DNA of 64,000 bases from CALKWS01 sp051020515 (GTDB lineage: Bacteria; Actinomycetota; Actinomycetes; Actinomycetales; Beutenbergiaceae). Numbering within the stretch: position 1 is the stretch's first letter; each line of letters begins with the position of its first letter. This document shows, one piece after another, positions 54,283 through 64,000 of the stretch. Both the position numbers and the translations under genes were made by a program. The stretch spans positions 558,001 through 622,000 of the forward strand of contig NZ_CP194857.1 in the NCBI RefSeq assembly GCF_051020515.1, in the 5' to 3' direction. The notes under the pieces are model-generated. The model had not been told where the DNA came from. It did not search any database and saw nothing but the letters and a program-made list of their open reading frames with translations.

Positions 54283-54774
54283 TCAGGCGTTCTCTGCCGG
54301 GGACCAGGTCGGGCCGTTGCGGGCGGCGAGGGTCTCCTCGAACCAGGTGCGGGCGTTGCGTTCCATCACGAACGACAGCACCGGCACCACCCCACCGGCG
54401 ATCAGGGCCACGATCCGACCGAAGCCCCAGCGCATCCTCGACCACAGGTCGAACACCGACACCAGATAGACGACGTAGATCCACCCGTGGACGAATGCGA
54501 TCCAGTTGCCCAGCACCGGAGCGGCGCTCCCATCGGCCTGCACTCCGTTGAGTTGCAGGGCGTACTTGAGGAACATCTCCACCACCAGCAACAGCAGGAA
54601 CCCGCCGGTGATGAAGGCCATCACCCGGTAGCGGGCGAAGGAACCACGGTCCCTGGAGTCGACCAGGGCCTCGCTGGTGTCCCGTCCACCGTGGCCGTCC
54701 GGCGCATCGGATGAACCGCCGGCCGGCCGGTCGCCGCTGCGGTCCACGGGCTGGGAGGGCGTGGGCTCAGTCAT
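54283..54774 (-). CDS. DUF3817 membrane protein
   Basis: 163-residue membrane protein with an acidic/Pro-rich cytosolic N-terminus and three helices (about 50-70, 90-110, 118-135). The segments RYRVMAFITGGFLLLLVVEM, FVHGWIYVVYLVSVFDLWSR and GGVVPVLSFVMERNARTWFE identify DUF3817, often found near guaA in Actinobacteria. Function unknown. Convergent with ugd. Confidence 0.88.
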   Translation of the reverse strand: MTEPTPSQPVDRSGDRPAGGSSDAPDGHGGRDTSEALVDSRDRGSFARYRVMAFITGGFLLLLVVEMFLKYALQLNGVQADGSAAPVLGNWIAFVHGWIYVVYLVSVFDLWSRMRWGFGRIVALIAGGVVPVLSFVMERNARTWFEETLAARNGPTWSPAENA

Positions 54775-54965
54775 CCCCCCATTGTGTCACCGCCCCGCCC
54801 GTAGTTGCCCAGCAGGTCCTTGCTCGCGCCCCGGGGGCAGTCCGGATCTCCTACTCCAGGTCACGATAGGCTGATCCCAGGTGGGCACACCCTGGCGTGT
54901 AGCGACCGGACCCACGGTGACCATGGCACGCTAAGGCACGCCTGCCCCTCGACCAGGAGCCACAC

Positions 54966-55983
54966 GTGCCCGCCGAACCCACCCCGTCCCGGCCGTCGCC
55001 GCGCACCCGCCGGCTGCTGCTGCCGGTGACCATGGCGGTGGTGGCGATCGTGGTCGCGGTGATGCTGCTGAACCGGGAGAGCCCGGACGACGTGCAGCGC
55101 CAGGACCAGGTCCAGGCCTGGACGGCGGACCTGGATGCCTGGGCCGGGGCCACCACAGAACGGCTCGGCCCGGCCGGCACCCCCGAGGCCGGCGAGCACG
55201 ACCTTGCCGCGCTGTTCGAACCGGACTGGACCCAACCCGTGCGCTACCCGGTGCAACCCAGCACCGCAGGCTGGGCCGACGTCGATGCCGTCAACGCCGC
55301 GTGCACCGCCTATACCTCGTTCATCCAGTCCGGGCAGGAGGCCGTCCAACCCCCGGCACCTCCGACGGGTCTGGACACCGAGCACCCAGACGCCGGCGAG
55401 ACCGGCCAGCGTTTCGGCGACTACCAGCTGGCGGTGGCGGACTTCCAGCGCAGCACCGGCGGCATCGAGTCGGCCGTGCGGACCTTCTGCGGGACCTACC
55501 CGGCGCTGGTGGCGGCGCACGCCGGGGCCGCGGAGGCACAGGCGGACCTGGATGAGGCGCTCCGGTGCACCGAGGCCGGCTGCGCACACTCCCCCCGACT
55601 CGGCCACCACCCCGGGCGAGCTCGTCGAACTCGCCGAAGCCGCGGCGGCGATCCCGAACGACCAGATCCAAGCCTCGCTGAGCACCCAGTGCTACCTGGT
55701 GGACCTGGCACCGGTGTGCGCCGCCGATGCCCTCGAGGCCGCGGAACTGGCCCGGGCCTGGCGCGCCTGGGACGGGGAACTGACCGACGGCGGGCCCGAC
55801 GACGACGTGGCCGGGACCGAGACCATCATCGGGGCCGCCCGCGCCGACTTCGACGCCACGAGCGCCGACCTGGACCGCGCCGGTGCCGGCGAGCTCGCAC
55901 AACAGCATCTGGAGGAGTTCGGCTCGACGCTTTCCGGCGCCGCCACCGAACTCTCGGCGGCCCTGGACCAGGCCCCGGCCTGA
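54966..55983 (+). CDS. Membrane-anchored protein of unknown function, frameshifted
   Basis: Predicted single-pass protein of about 338 residues. A short Pro/Arg-rich N-terminus precedes a membrane helix at about 18-36 (LLLPVTMAVVAIVVAVMLLN). The external part is helical and Ala/Asp/Glu-rich with several Cys. The frame breaks within a run of six C near 55,595: after EALRCTEAGCAHSP the chain continues in the next frame as PDSATTPGELVELAEAAAAI and reaches a clean stop at 55,983. One extra C (or two missing) explains it. I do not recognise the family. It precedes the ABC exporter pair by about 130 bp. Confidence 0.65.
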
Positions 55984-56114
55984 GCCGGTGAAGGCGGCCA
56001 CCACGCCGGGCCGCACGACAGCGCCGTAGCCAGACCGCGCCCTTCCCGCCACCGGGGCCGGGTGACCGAAAAGACATGGCTCGCCCGGTCCGGGCTGGCC
56101 TAACCTTGACCCTC

Positions 56115-58010
56115 GTGCGAGCCCTTCCTCACCCCGATCCCGGTCGCCCTCCGCTGACCGGTCCAGCCGCCTTCATCTGGTGGCAGGCCAAGCGGCAGTG
56201 GCCGGTGCTGCTGGGTGCCATCGGATTCGGGGTTCTCGGTGCCCTGTGCCAGGCTGCGCTGCCCTACATCCTGGGCCGCGCGGTCGATGAGGGCCTGTCC
56301 GCGGGCGTGGGCGAGCAGTTGATCTTCTGGTGCATGGTGCTGCTGGGTGTCGGTGCCGTCGCGATCGTGGCCAACGCCGTCGGGCACCGCTTCGATGTGG
56401 CCAACTGGCTGCGCGCTTCACTGAACGCCTCCCAGTTGCTGGGCCATCACGTGACCAGGTCCGGTGCGGGCATCACCAAGGAACTGCCCACCGGTGAGGT
56501 GGTCGCCACCGTGGCCACCGACGCGCTGCGGTTCGGCGAACTCTTCGCCGGCATGGCCCGGTTCCTGGGTGGCGTGGTGACCTACATCGTCGTCGCCCTG
56601 GTACTGCTGAACAGTTCGCCGGCGCTGGGCCTGACCGTGCTGATCGGGCTGCCGGTGGTGGCGGCGATCCTGGCGCTGCTGGTCCGGCCGCTGCAGCGCC
56701 GCCAGGCCGCGCAGCGGGAGGCCCAGGGCCGGTTGACCACGCTGGGTTCAGACACCGTTTCCGGCCTGCGGATCCTGCGCGGGATCGGTGGGGAGGACGT
56801 CTTTGCGCAGCGCTACCACGACCAGTCCCAGCAGGTGCGCCGGCGCGGGACCGCCGTGGCGCAGACCCAGTCGACCCTGGACGCGTTGCAGGTACTGCTG
56901 CCCGGGTTGTTCCTGGCACTGGTGGTGTTCCTCGGTGCGCACCTGACCGTGCGCGGGGAACTGACGCCGGGTCAGCTGGTCACCTTCTACGGCTACGGGG
57001 TGTTCCTGACCCAACCACTGCGCGCAGCCACGATGGTGGTACAGCACGGCACCCGCGCGGTGGTGGCCGCGCGGAAGATGATCAAGGTTCTGCAGGTGGT
57101 CCCGGACGTCGCCGACGAGGGCACCGCAGCGGCACCGGCACCGGGTGCCACCCTGGTTGACCTGCGCTCGGGTCTGGAGGCCAAGCCTGGTCAGGTCCTG
57201 GCCGTGGTGGCTGCAGACCCCGACGCCAGCGCCGATGTGCTGATCCGGATGTCCCGGCTGATCGACACCGACACCACGGTGTGCTGGGACGGCCAGGACA
57301 TCCGCTCCTACCCGCTGGCCGCCGTGCGCGAGCGGATCGTGCTCGGTGAGCCCACACCCGCCCTATTCACCGGCACGTTGGCCACCGAGGTCGACGCCCG
57401 CGGTGGGTCCACGCCGGAGGAACTGCTGGCGGCCCTGGACGTCGCCGACGCCGGTGACGTGCTGGAGTCGCTGCCGCAGGGCCTGCACGGGCGGATCGCC
57501 GAGAAGGGCCGGTCCCTCTCGGGTGGGCAGCGTCAGCGCGTGGCCCTGGCCCGGGCGCTGACCACCGATGCCGAGATCCTGCTGCTGATCGAGCCGACCT
57601 CAGCGGTTGACGCCCACACCGAGGCCCGGATCGCAGCGAACCTGCGCACCGCGCGAGCCGGACGGACCACGGTGATCGTCTCGGCCAGCCCGCTGCTGCT
57701 GGAGCACGTCGATGAGGTGGCGTTCCTGGGCTCCGACGGCGTGGTGCGGGCCCGCGGAGGCCACCACGAACTGCTCGAGGCCGCCGAGGCCGGGTTCGAG
57801 CACGCCCGGAGCTACCGGGACGTGGTCAGCCGCAGTATGGGTGAGCCCGGGGAGGGAGCGGCCGAGGACGGCGAGTTCGCAGACGGCAAACCCGGGCACG
57901 GGGAGACCGATGACAGCGAGACCGCAGGGGGCGCGGCCGAGATCGACCGGACCCTGGCCCGCGACTCCACCGAACCTGCCGGCGCCACCGGGGAAGGAGT
58001 GCCGCGATGA
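56115..58010 (+). CDS. ABC exporter half, degenerate ATP site subunit
   Basis: Type I exporter of about 631 residues: six-helix membrane domain (about 25-310) fused to an ATPase. Walker A is degenerate (AVVAADPDASADVL in place of GxxGxGKS) and Walker B reads ILLLIEPTSAVD with Ile replacing the Asp, but the signature LSGGQRQRVALARAL is intact. The start is taken as the GTG at 56115, just after a TAACCT -10-like element; an ATG at 56076 is the alternative. A Gly/Glu/Asp-rich tail of about 60 residues follows the ATPase. Its stop overlaps the partner gene by 4 bp. Confidence 0.9.
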   Translation: MRALPHPDPGRPPLTGPAAFIWWQAKRQWPVLLGAIGFGVLGALCQAALPYILGRAVDEGLSAGVGEQLIFWCMVLLGVGAVAIVANAVGHRFDVANWLRASLNASQLLGHHVTRSGAGITKELPTGEVVATVATDALRFGELFAGMARFLGGVVTYIVVALVLLNSSPALGLTVLIGLPVVAAILALLVRPLQRRQAAQREAQGRLTTLGSDTVSGLRILRGIGGEDVFAQRYHDQSQQVRRRGTAVAQTQSTLDALQVLLPGLFLALVVFLGAHLTVRGELTPGQLVTFYGYGVFLTQPLRAATMVVQHGTRAVVAARKMIKVLQVVPDVADEGTAAAPAPGATLVDLRSGLEAKPGQVLAVVAADPDASADVLIRMSRLIDTDTTVCWDGQDIRSYPLAAVRERIVLGEPTPALFTGTLATEVDARGGSTPEELLAALDVADAGDVLESLPQGLHGRIAEKGRSLSGGQRQRVALARALTTDAEILLLIEPTSAVDAHTEARIAANLRTARAGRTTVIVSASPLLLEHVDEVAFLGSDGVVRARGGHHELLEAAEAGFEHARSYRDVVSRSMGEPGEGAAEDGEFADGKPGHGETDDSETAGGAAEIDRTLARDSTEPAGATGEGVPR

Positions 58011-59740
58011 CATTGCCCGTGGCCGACTCGGCGACGGTTCGCTCACGCACCGGCACCCTGCTGCGCCAGCACTCGGCGAAGCTGACCGGTGTGGTCACCC
58101 TGCACACCTTGGCGGCACTGGCCGGCCTGGTGGGGCCGTGGCTGCTGGGCCGGATCATCGACGACGTCACCGGCGGCACCACCGCCGCCGCGCTGAACAT
58201 CATGGTGGCCATCCTGGTGGCGGCCGTGCTCGCCCAGACGGTCCTGGTGCGCTTTGCCCAACGCAACGCCATGATCCTGGGTGAGGAGGTCTTCGCCGAC
58301 CTGCGCGAGGACTTCATCGCCAAGATCACCGCCCTGCCGCTGTCCACGGTGGAGCAGACCGGTACCGGTGACCTGGTGGCTCGTACCACCAACGACATCG
58401 ACCGGGTGCAGTACACGGTGCGCTTCGGTGTGCCACGGGTGCTGGTGTGCCTGGCCACGATCCTGCTGACCGTGGTGGCCGGGCTGCTCACCAACGCGCT
58501 GGTGGCGCTGGCCACCTTCGTGGGGGTACCGGTGCTGGTGCTGGCCACGCGGTGGTACCTGCGCCGGGCCACCCCGGCCTACCTGCGCGAGTCAGCCTCC
58601 TATGCCGCCATCAACGGCTCCCTGACCGAGTCGGTCGAGGGCGCCCGGACGGTGGACGCCTTGTCCCTGGGAAAGCGGCGGCGCGAACGGATCGACGCCG
58701 ACATCTCCGAGGCGTTCAAGGCCGAGAAGTACACCCTGTGGCTGCGTACCGTGCTGTTCCCCGGGATCGACGCTGCGTTCATCCTGCCGATCGTGGCCGT
58801 CCTGCTGTGGGGCGGGTACCTGGTCGCAAACGGGCACGCCACCATCGGTGCGGTCACCACGATCGCCCTGTACGCCATGCAGATGATGAACCCGATCGAG
58901 GAGTTGATCTTCTGGCTCGATGAAATCCAGGTGGGCGCGGCGTCCATCTCCCGGATCTTCGGAGTGGAACTGGTCGAGAAGGACCGCACCGCCTCCGGTG
59001 AGCAGCCCGAGGACCAGCAGATCAGGACCGAGGACCTGCGGTACGCCTACCGGGAGGGCCAGGATGTGCTGCACGGCATCGACCTGGACCTGCAGCCGGG
59101 CGAGCGGCTGGCGGTGGTGGGCCCCTCCGGGGCGGGCAAATCCACCCTGGGCCGGATGCTGGCCGGGATCCACCCGCCCACCGGCGGCACGGCGGCCGTC
59201 GGGGGGGTGCGGTTGGTGGACCTGCCGCTGGAGGACCTGCGCAAGCAGGTGGCCCTGGTGACCCAGGAGCACCACGTGTTCGTGGGCTCACTGGCCCAGA
59301 ATCTGCGCCTGGCCAAGAACGAGGCCGACGACGACGAACTGCACCGGGCCCTGGCTGCGGTGGACGCACTGGGGTGGGCCCGGCGCCTGCCACGCGGTCT
59401 GGACACCGAGGTCGGCTCCGGCGGAGTCGCCCTGAGCCCGGCGCAGGCCCAGCAGGTGGCACTGGCCCGGTTGGTGCTGATGGACCCGCACACCCTGGTG
59501 CTCGATGAGGCCACCTCGCTGCTGGATCCGCGGGCGGCCCGGCATCTGGAGCGTTCCCTCTCGGCGGTGCTGCACGGGCGCACCGTGGTGGCGATCGCAC
59601 ACCGGCTCTACACTGCCCACGACGCCGACCGGGTGGCCGTCGTCGACGCCGGCCTCATCTCCGAGATCGGCCCGCACCACGACCTGGTCGAGGCCGGCGG
59701 GGACTATGCCGCCCTGTGGGAGTCCTGGAACCAGGAGTAG
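58007..59740 (+). CDS. ABC exporter half, canonical Walker subunit
   Basis: Type I exporter of 577 residues: six-helix membrane domain (about 20-310) and ATPase. Walker A GPSGAGKST and Walker B TLVLDEATSLLDP are intact, but the signature is LSPAQAQQVALARL instead of LSGGQ. Together with the upstream subunit this gives one complete ATP site (this Walker A/B with the partner LSGGQ) and one fully degenerate site, the pattern of asymmetric heterodimeric exporters such as TM287/288. Transported compound is unknown: drug, lipid or peptide. Confidence 0.93.
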   Translation: MTLPVADSATVRSRTGTLLRQHSAKLTGVVTLHTLAALAGLVGPWLLGRIIDDVTGGTTAAALNIMVAILVAAVLAQTVLVRFAQRNAMILGEEVFADLREDFIAKITALPLSTVEQTGTGDLVARTTNDIDRVQYTVRFGVPRVLVCLATILLTVVAGLLTNALVALATFVGVPVLVLATRWYLRRATPAYLRESASYAAINGSLTESVEGARTVDALSLGKRRRERIDADISEAFKAEKYTLWLRTVLFPGIDAAFILPIVAVLLWGGYLVANGHATIGAVTTIALYAMQMMNPIEELIFWLDEIQVGAASISRIFGVELVEKDRTASGEQPEDQQIRTEDLRYAYREGQDVLHGIDLDLQPGERLAVVGPSGAGKSTLGRMLAGIHPPTGGTAAVGGVRLVDLPLEDLRKQVALVTQEHHVFVGSLAQNLRLAKNEADDDELHRALAAVDALGWARRLPRGLDTEVGSGGVALSPAQAQQVALARLVLMDPHTLVLDEATSLLDPRAARHLERSLSAVLHGRTVVAIAHRLYTAHDADRVAVVDAGLISEIGPHHDLVEAGGDYAALWESWNQE

Positions 59741-59810
59741 CCCGCCGACGGCCGGGGACGCGCTCTGGCAGGCTGTGCTCATCACCAACCGCCTACGCAA
59801 GGAGACACCG

Positions 59811-60416
59811 ATGAGCGCCCCCCGCCTGGATGGCCTACCCGACCTCACCTGGACCAACGGCCCTGGTCAGTGGGATCTCACCGACGGTGTTCTCACCCTG
59901 ACCTCGGCGGCCCGGGTGGACTGGATCAACTACGCCTCCGCGGGAGACCAGCCCTCCCGGCAGACCGCCACCAGCCTGGGGTTCGTCCCGGAGGGGGACT
60001 TCCAGTTCTCCGCCCGGGTGCAGGTGCCCGGTCCCCGGACCACCTTCGATGCCGGTGTGCTGACCCTGTGGGCCGACGCCGAGCACTGGGCGAAACTGTG
60101 CTTCGAGTACTCGCCGCAGGGTGGGGCGATGGTGGTCAGCGTGGTCACGAACGGCTACTCCGACGACGCGAACTCCTGGGTGGTCGACGGCGACACGGTC
60201 CATCTGCGCATCGCCCGGATCGGTCCGGCGTACGCCATGCACGCCTCCAGCGACGGAGACAGGTGGGACTTCGTGCGCGTGTTCCGGTTGGCCACCACCG
60301 ACGCGGTGGCGGTGGGGATGCTCGCCCAGGCACCGACCGGTGACTCCGGCACCGCACGTTTCAGTGACATCACGTTCACCGAGACCACGCTCGCCGCACT
60401 CCGCGACGGCTCCTGA
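59811..60416 (+). CDS. DUF1349 domain protein
   Basis: 201-residue protein with a concanavalin-like beta-sandwich fold (DUF1349). Evidence includes DFQFSARVQVPGPRTTFDAG, TLWADAEHWAKLCFEYSPQG, VHLRIARIGPAYAMHASSDG and WDFVRVFRL. No signal peptide, so cytosolic. The family may bind or alter carbohydrates, but no activity is established. The ATG at 59811 has AAGGAG upstream. It follows the exporter genes by 70 bp. Confidence 0.88.
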   Translation: MSAPRLDGLPDLTWTNGPGQWDLTDGVLTLTSAARVDWINYASAGDQPSRQTATSLGFVPEGDFQFSARVQVPGPRTTFDAGVLTLWADAEHWAKLCFEYSPQGGAMVVSVVTNGYSDDANSWVVDGDTVHLRIARIGPAYAMHASSDGDRWDFVRVFRLATTDAVAVGMLAQAPTGDSGTARFSDITFTETTLAALRDGS

Positions 60417-60433
60417 CCGCGCCGCCGTTCTAC

Positions 60434-61372
60434 TCAGGGGGCGGGCACACGCGCGCGCACGACGTCGTCGTCGGCATGTTGTGTGCTGGCAGCACCGGTG
60501 GGTCCGGCTCGGCGCGCCTCCTCCCCCTCGTCGTCACCGCCGGGCCCACCACCGGGCCCACCACCGGGCGCACCGGCCGGCGCGGAGGCGCGCGCTCTTC
60601 GCGGCCTGCTCGCGGTCGTACCGGACCTCATCGCGCACCATGCGCCACCACAGGAACAGTGCGAACCCGCCGAAGATCCACCACTCGGCGGCGTAGGCCA
60701 GGTTCTGGATGTTCAGTCCGGCGTCGGCGATCTCGGGTGGGCCGACCTGCGCCATCGGTGGCCCGACCTCGGGTTCGGCGGAGATCAGGCGCAGGTGCGC
60801 CGAGTAGATCGGACCGCCCCACACGTTCACCAACTGGGCCGAGCTCACCGCGTCCACCAGGTGTGGCTCGGGCAGCCGGGCCCCGGCCCCCTCCGAGGGG
60901 GCCAGGTACGCCAGCACCCGCACCGGCTCGCTCGGCACCTCGGTGAGCAGGTCCGGATCGGCCTCGGGAACCCAGCCGCGCACCACCGGAACCACGGCTC
61001 CGGCGTGCTCGCCCTCACCGAGCACCAACGCGGTCAGCACCCAGTACCCCACCTGACCCTCGTGGGAGCGACCGACCACGAAGAACTGATCCTCTGCTCA
61101 TACACTCCCTCGGCGATCACGCGCAGACCCACCATCTCCTGGACGAGTTGGGTCTGCGGACCCACCACCTCGCCCAACGGCTGCGGGGGCGCGCTCTCAC
61201 GTTCGGCCTGCTCCATCGCCGCAACCTGGTCCCCGCGGACCTGGGCACGCTCCAACTGCCACATCCCCAACCGCACGCACACCATCGCACCGATCAGCAG
61301 GATCACCAGGATTCCGAGCAGGCGAGGCTTGGTCGCTGCTCGCAACCACTGCCGCCACACCCCTTGATCCAC
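60434..61372 (-). CDS. SURF1 family cytochrome oxidase assembly protein, frameshifted
   Basis: Membrane protein that helps assemble the haem a site of cytochrome c oxidase. Two helices flank an external domain: the first at about 18-36 (LLGILVILLIGAMVCVRLGM, then WQLERAQ), the second near the C-terminus (NIQNLAYAAEWWIFGGFALF). The frame breaks near 61,093, where one lost G separates GVYEQR from DQFFVVGRSHEGQVGYWVLT. A second break near 60,597 in a GCGCGC run is likely, because the present frame ends in an odd WWARWWARR while another frame continues as an acidic tail (GGDDEGEEARR) to a stop at 60,434. Confidence 0.85.
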
Positions 61373-61598
61373 CCACCCAGCCTACGCCGCGTCGCGGCCG
61401 GAATCACCACGCCGAGGGCGCCCCGCCGGCACACCCCCAAGCCGCAACCGGGCACTCTCGGGCATCCGCGCATCCGCTGGCCGCGGCGCCCTGCACAACG
61501 TCAGCCAGCCCACACCCGCTCCCGCCGCGGGAGCATCCGGTGGCCGATAGCCTGCGGGGTAGGCAGCCGCACTGAACTCCACCCGAGGAGCAGATCCC

Positions 61599-63700
61599 AT
61601 GGTCTCCAGCGTCTACGTCACCTCGCCCGAAGGGCACACCGGGAAGTCATCGGTGGCCCTGGGACTGGTGGATCTGTTCGTGCGGCGGGTCACCCGGGTG
61701 GGCGTCTTCCGCCCCGTGGCCCGCAGCGGCACCGAACCGGACTCGGTGCTCCAACTGCTGCTCAGCCACGACGGCGTGGACCTGTCCTACGACGAGTGCG
61801 TGGGGGTGACGTATGAGGACGTGCACGCCGATCCCGACGCGGCGCTGAACACGATCATCCGCAAGTACCGGCTGGTGGAACGGCAGTGCGAGATGGTGGT
61901 GATCGTCGGCTCGGACTACACCGACGTGGCCGGCCCGACCGAACTGGCTTTCAACGCCCGCGTCGCAACCAACCTGGGTTCCGCCGTCGTGCTTGTCACC
62001 TCCGCAGTCGACCGGCCTGCTGAGGCGGTGCGCTCGATGGTGGACGTGGCCACCGCCGAACTGCACTCCGCGCACGCCAAGGTGGTCGCGGTGGTCGCCA
62101 ACCGCGCCAACCCCGATGAGTTGCCCAAGGTACGTGAGGCGCTGGCCGATCTGCCGCTGCCGGCCTGGGTGATGCCCGATATTCCGCTGCTGTCGGCGCC
62201 ACTGGTGCGGGACCTGATGCAGGCCGTCGACGGCACCCTGATCGCCGGTGAGGAGGCGCTCCTGGAGCGGGAGGCCGAAGGGGTGATCGTGGGCGGGATG
62301 ACCATGGAGCACATTCTCGACCGGCTCACCGAGGGGGCGATCGTGATCGTGCCCGGCGACCGCTCCGACGTGATCCTGGCGGTGCTGTCGGCGAACCGTG
62401 CCGAGTCCTTCCCCACCCTGTCCGGGCTGATCCTGAACGGCGGCTTCCGCCCGCCCGAGCCGGTCCGGCGGTTGCTGGACGGGCTGTCGCTGCAACTTCC
62501 GGTCATCACCACCGACCTGGGCACGTACGAGACCGCCAGCGAGGTCGCCAGGACCCGGGGACTGCTCTCCGCGGGCACCCAGCGCAAACTCGACCTCGCC
62601 CGAGCCACCTTCGCCACCCATGTCGACGGCGAGCAACTCCTGGATGCGGTCGACATCCCCAGGACCGACGTCGTGACGCCGCTGATGTTCGAGTACGACC
62701 TGCTCGAACGCGCCCACCAGGCCGGCAAGCACGTGGTGCTGCCGGAGGGCGCCGACGATCGCATCCTGCGCGCAGCATCCTCCCTGCTCGCCCGCGACGT
62801 GGCCGCCTTGACGCTGCTGGGTGAGGAGTCCGAGGTACGCGGTCGGGCCCGCCGTCTCGGCCTGGACCTGGACGCCGCGCAGGTGCTCTCCCCCACCGAT
62901 CCCGACCTGACCGAGCGCTTCGCCGCCGAGTACACCGCGCTTCGCGCCCACCGGGGGATGACCATGGACCGGGCCCGGGAGATCGTCACCGACGTGTCCT
63001 ACTTCGGCACCATGATGGTGCACCTGGGTCTGGCTGACGGGATGGTCTCCGGCGCACAGCACACCACCGCACACACCATCCGGCCGGCCTTCCAGATCAT
63101 CAAGACCGTCCCGGGCGTCTCGATCGTCTCCTCGGTGTTCTTCATGGCCCTGGCCGACCGGGTGCTGGTGTACGGCGACTGCGCGGTCAACCCCGACCCG
63201 ACCGCCGAGCAACTGGCCGACATCGCCATCTCCTCAGCCCGCACGGCCGCCCAGTTCGGGGTGGACCCAAGGATCGCGATGCTGTCCTACTCCACCGGGG
63301 AATCCGGGTCCGGGGCCGAGGTGGACAAGGTTCGCACCGCCACCGAACTGGTGCGCGAGCGCCGCCCGGACCTCGTGGTCGAGGGGCCGATCCAGTACGA
63401 CGCGGCCGTGGACGTGTCGGTGGCCAAGGCGAAACTGCCCGGTAGCGCCGTGGCCGGCCGCGCCACGGTGTTCATCTTCCCGGACCTGAACACCGGCAAC
63501 AACACCTACAAGGCGGTCCAGCGCAGCGCCGGTGCGGTGGCGGTGGGACCGGTACTGCAGGGCCTCAACAAACCGGTCAACGACCTCTCCCGGCGCTGGT
63601 GCAGGACATCGTCACCACGGTGGCGATCACCGCCGTGCAGGCCGAGGCCGCTGCTCAAGCCGGGCACGACCAGGCGGTGCAGACCGAAGGGATCGGGTGA
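61599..63700 (+). CDS. pta: Phosphate acetyltransferase, frameshifted near the 3' end
   Basis: Long three-domain enzyme of about 700 residues that interconverts acetyl-CoA and acetyl phosphate. The N-terminal P-loop-like BioD-type domain has SPEGHTGKSSVALGLVDLF; a DRTGG regulatory domain lies about 220-330; the catalytic PTA domain begins near 365 (HVVLPEGADDRILRAA) with VSGAQHTTAHTIRPAFQ and IFPDLNTGNNTYKAVQR. The frame breaks near 63,595; one missing G (CGGGCGCTG read as CGGCGCTG) joins NDLSR to GALVQDIVTTVAITAVQAEA and a stop at 63,700. ATG start at 61599 with GAGGAG. Overlaps ackA (TGATG). Confidence 0.93.
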
Positions 63701-64000
63701 TGGTGAACGACGACGGTCGCGACGGCGGCGCGAACCCGGGTGCGGACGCCCGCGACGGCGGCGCTCCCCCTGGCCGCGCAACCACCAGCGACGACGGCGC
63801 AACCGCTGCTGGCAGCGCGCGCGGGTCCAGCGGGGTGGTCCTGGTGATCAACTCCGGTTCCTCCTCACTGAAGTACCAGGTGGTGGACACCGGCGCCGAG
63901 CAAGCCCTGGCTACCGGCCTGATCGAACGCATCGGCCAACCGCTGGGCATCTGCACCCACTCCAACGGTGGCCGGGCCCAGCGCACCGAACAGCCCGTGC
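63700..64000 (+). CDS. ackA: Acetate kinase, partial
   Basis: First 100 codons of acetate kinase, which works with Pta in acetate metabolism. After a Gly/Asp/Ala-rich extension of about 45 residues the family start VVLVINSGSSSLKYQVVDTG appears, with the phosphate-binding Asn and Ser residues. The extension is unusual; a start within it cannot be excluded. The gene overlaps the pta stop and runs off the right edge. Confidence 0.92.
   Translation, partial: MVNDDGRDGGANPGADARDGGAPPGRATTSDDGATAAGSARGSSGVVLVINSGSSSLKYQVVDTGAEQALATGLIERIGQPLGICTHSNGGRAQRTEQPV

Noticed and set aside
61647..63212. Minus-strand open frame of 521 codons over pta
   Set aside because: The plus strand encodes phosphate acetyltransferase across the whole stretch; the antisense product is Gly/His/Gln-rich without recognisable domains.

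Overview
This 64 kb window is high-GC chromosomal DNA from an actinobacterium. The gene content fits order Micrococcales: RpfB-type and transglycosylase wall hydrolases with ubiquitin-like/G5 domains, a CTC-type ribosomal protein L25 next to pth, the tRNA-Gln/glmU/prs order, a protein O-mannosyltransferase next to rsmI, and a DUF3817 gene near guaA. Ruania, Beutenbergia or Georgenia relatives are my best guess. There is no rRNA or other marker to fix the genus, so that placement is inference. I see no prophage, insertion sequence, CRISPR array or plasmid functions.

Layout. 1-1179: sugar-type ABC permease running off the left edge. 1.2-2.6 kb: pth and rplY. 2.8-7.5 kb: phosphonate/phosphate-ester uptake operon (phnD, phnC, phnE, phnE) with an RpiR regulator at its end and no C-P lyase genes. 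7.5-11.2 kb: tRNA-Gln, glmU, prs and a HAD hydrolase. 11.3-16.8 kb: TetR with a NatA/NatB-type ABC pair, then a TamR-like MarR regulator, a 33-codon coupled ORF and an ABC-F protein. 16.9-20 kb: a Crp/Fnr regulator, an LLM flavoenzyme, a quinone reductase and a metal-binding protein, the last two behind a perfect FNR box. 20-26.6 kb: ispE, rsmA, an SDR, rpfB, a second wall hydrolase and tatD. 26.7-30.5 kb: metG, a RibD-type reductase and an alanine-type aminotransferase. 30.7-39.7 kb: nicotinamidase, pfkA, an XRE-cupin regulator divergent from a TrxB-like enzyme, rsmI, pmt, an aldo/keto reductase and a glutathionyl-hydroquinone-reductase homologue. 39.7-43.6 kb: an ECF sigma factor, Ser/Thr kinase, lipoprotein and OmpA cluster. 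43.6-47.6 kb: a PspC/Lia-like two-component envelope-stress locus. 47.7-56 kb: a glycosyltransferase, a trans-aconitate-type methyltransferase, guaA, DUF3626, a UDP-glucose dehydrogenase and DUF3817. 56-64 kb: a heterodimeric ABC exporter, a DUF1349 protein, SURF1, pta and the start of ackA.

How the parts connect. Most genes form tight operons with 4-bp stop/start overlaps. Several non-coding elements link genes. A TTGAT-N4-ATCAA box lies upstream of the metal-binding/quinone-reductase pair, 3 kb from an Fnr-like regulator. Two related 18-bp palindromes lie 35 kb apart, one in front of a TamR-like MarR gene and one in front of a tam-like methyltransferase. Two related GTCAC/GTTAC motifs precede the two wall hydrolases.

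Sequence quality. About ten genes (phnD, ispE, rpfB, the second hydrolase, the TrxB-like gene, the PspC protein, the gene at 54,966, SURF1, pta) are broken by 1-2 base indels, mostly in G/C runs or CG repeats. Several are normally essential, so assembly error is more likely than decay; I annotate each as one gene and mark the break. No gene-free stretch exceeds 300 bases; the longest, 48,898-49,179, holds repeats and an operator.
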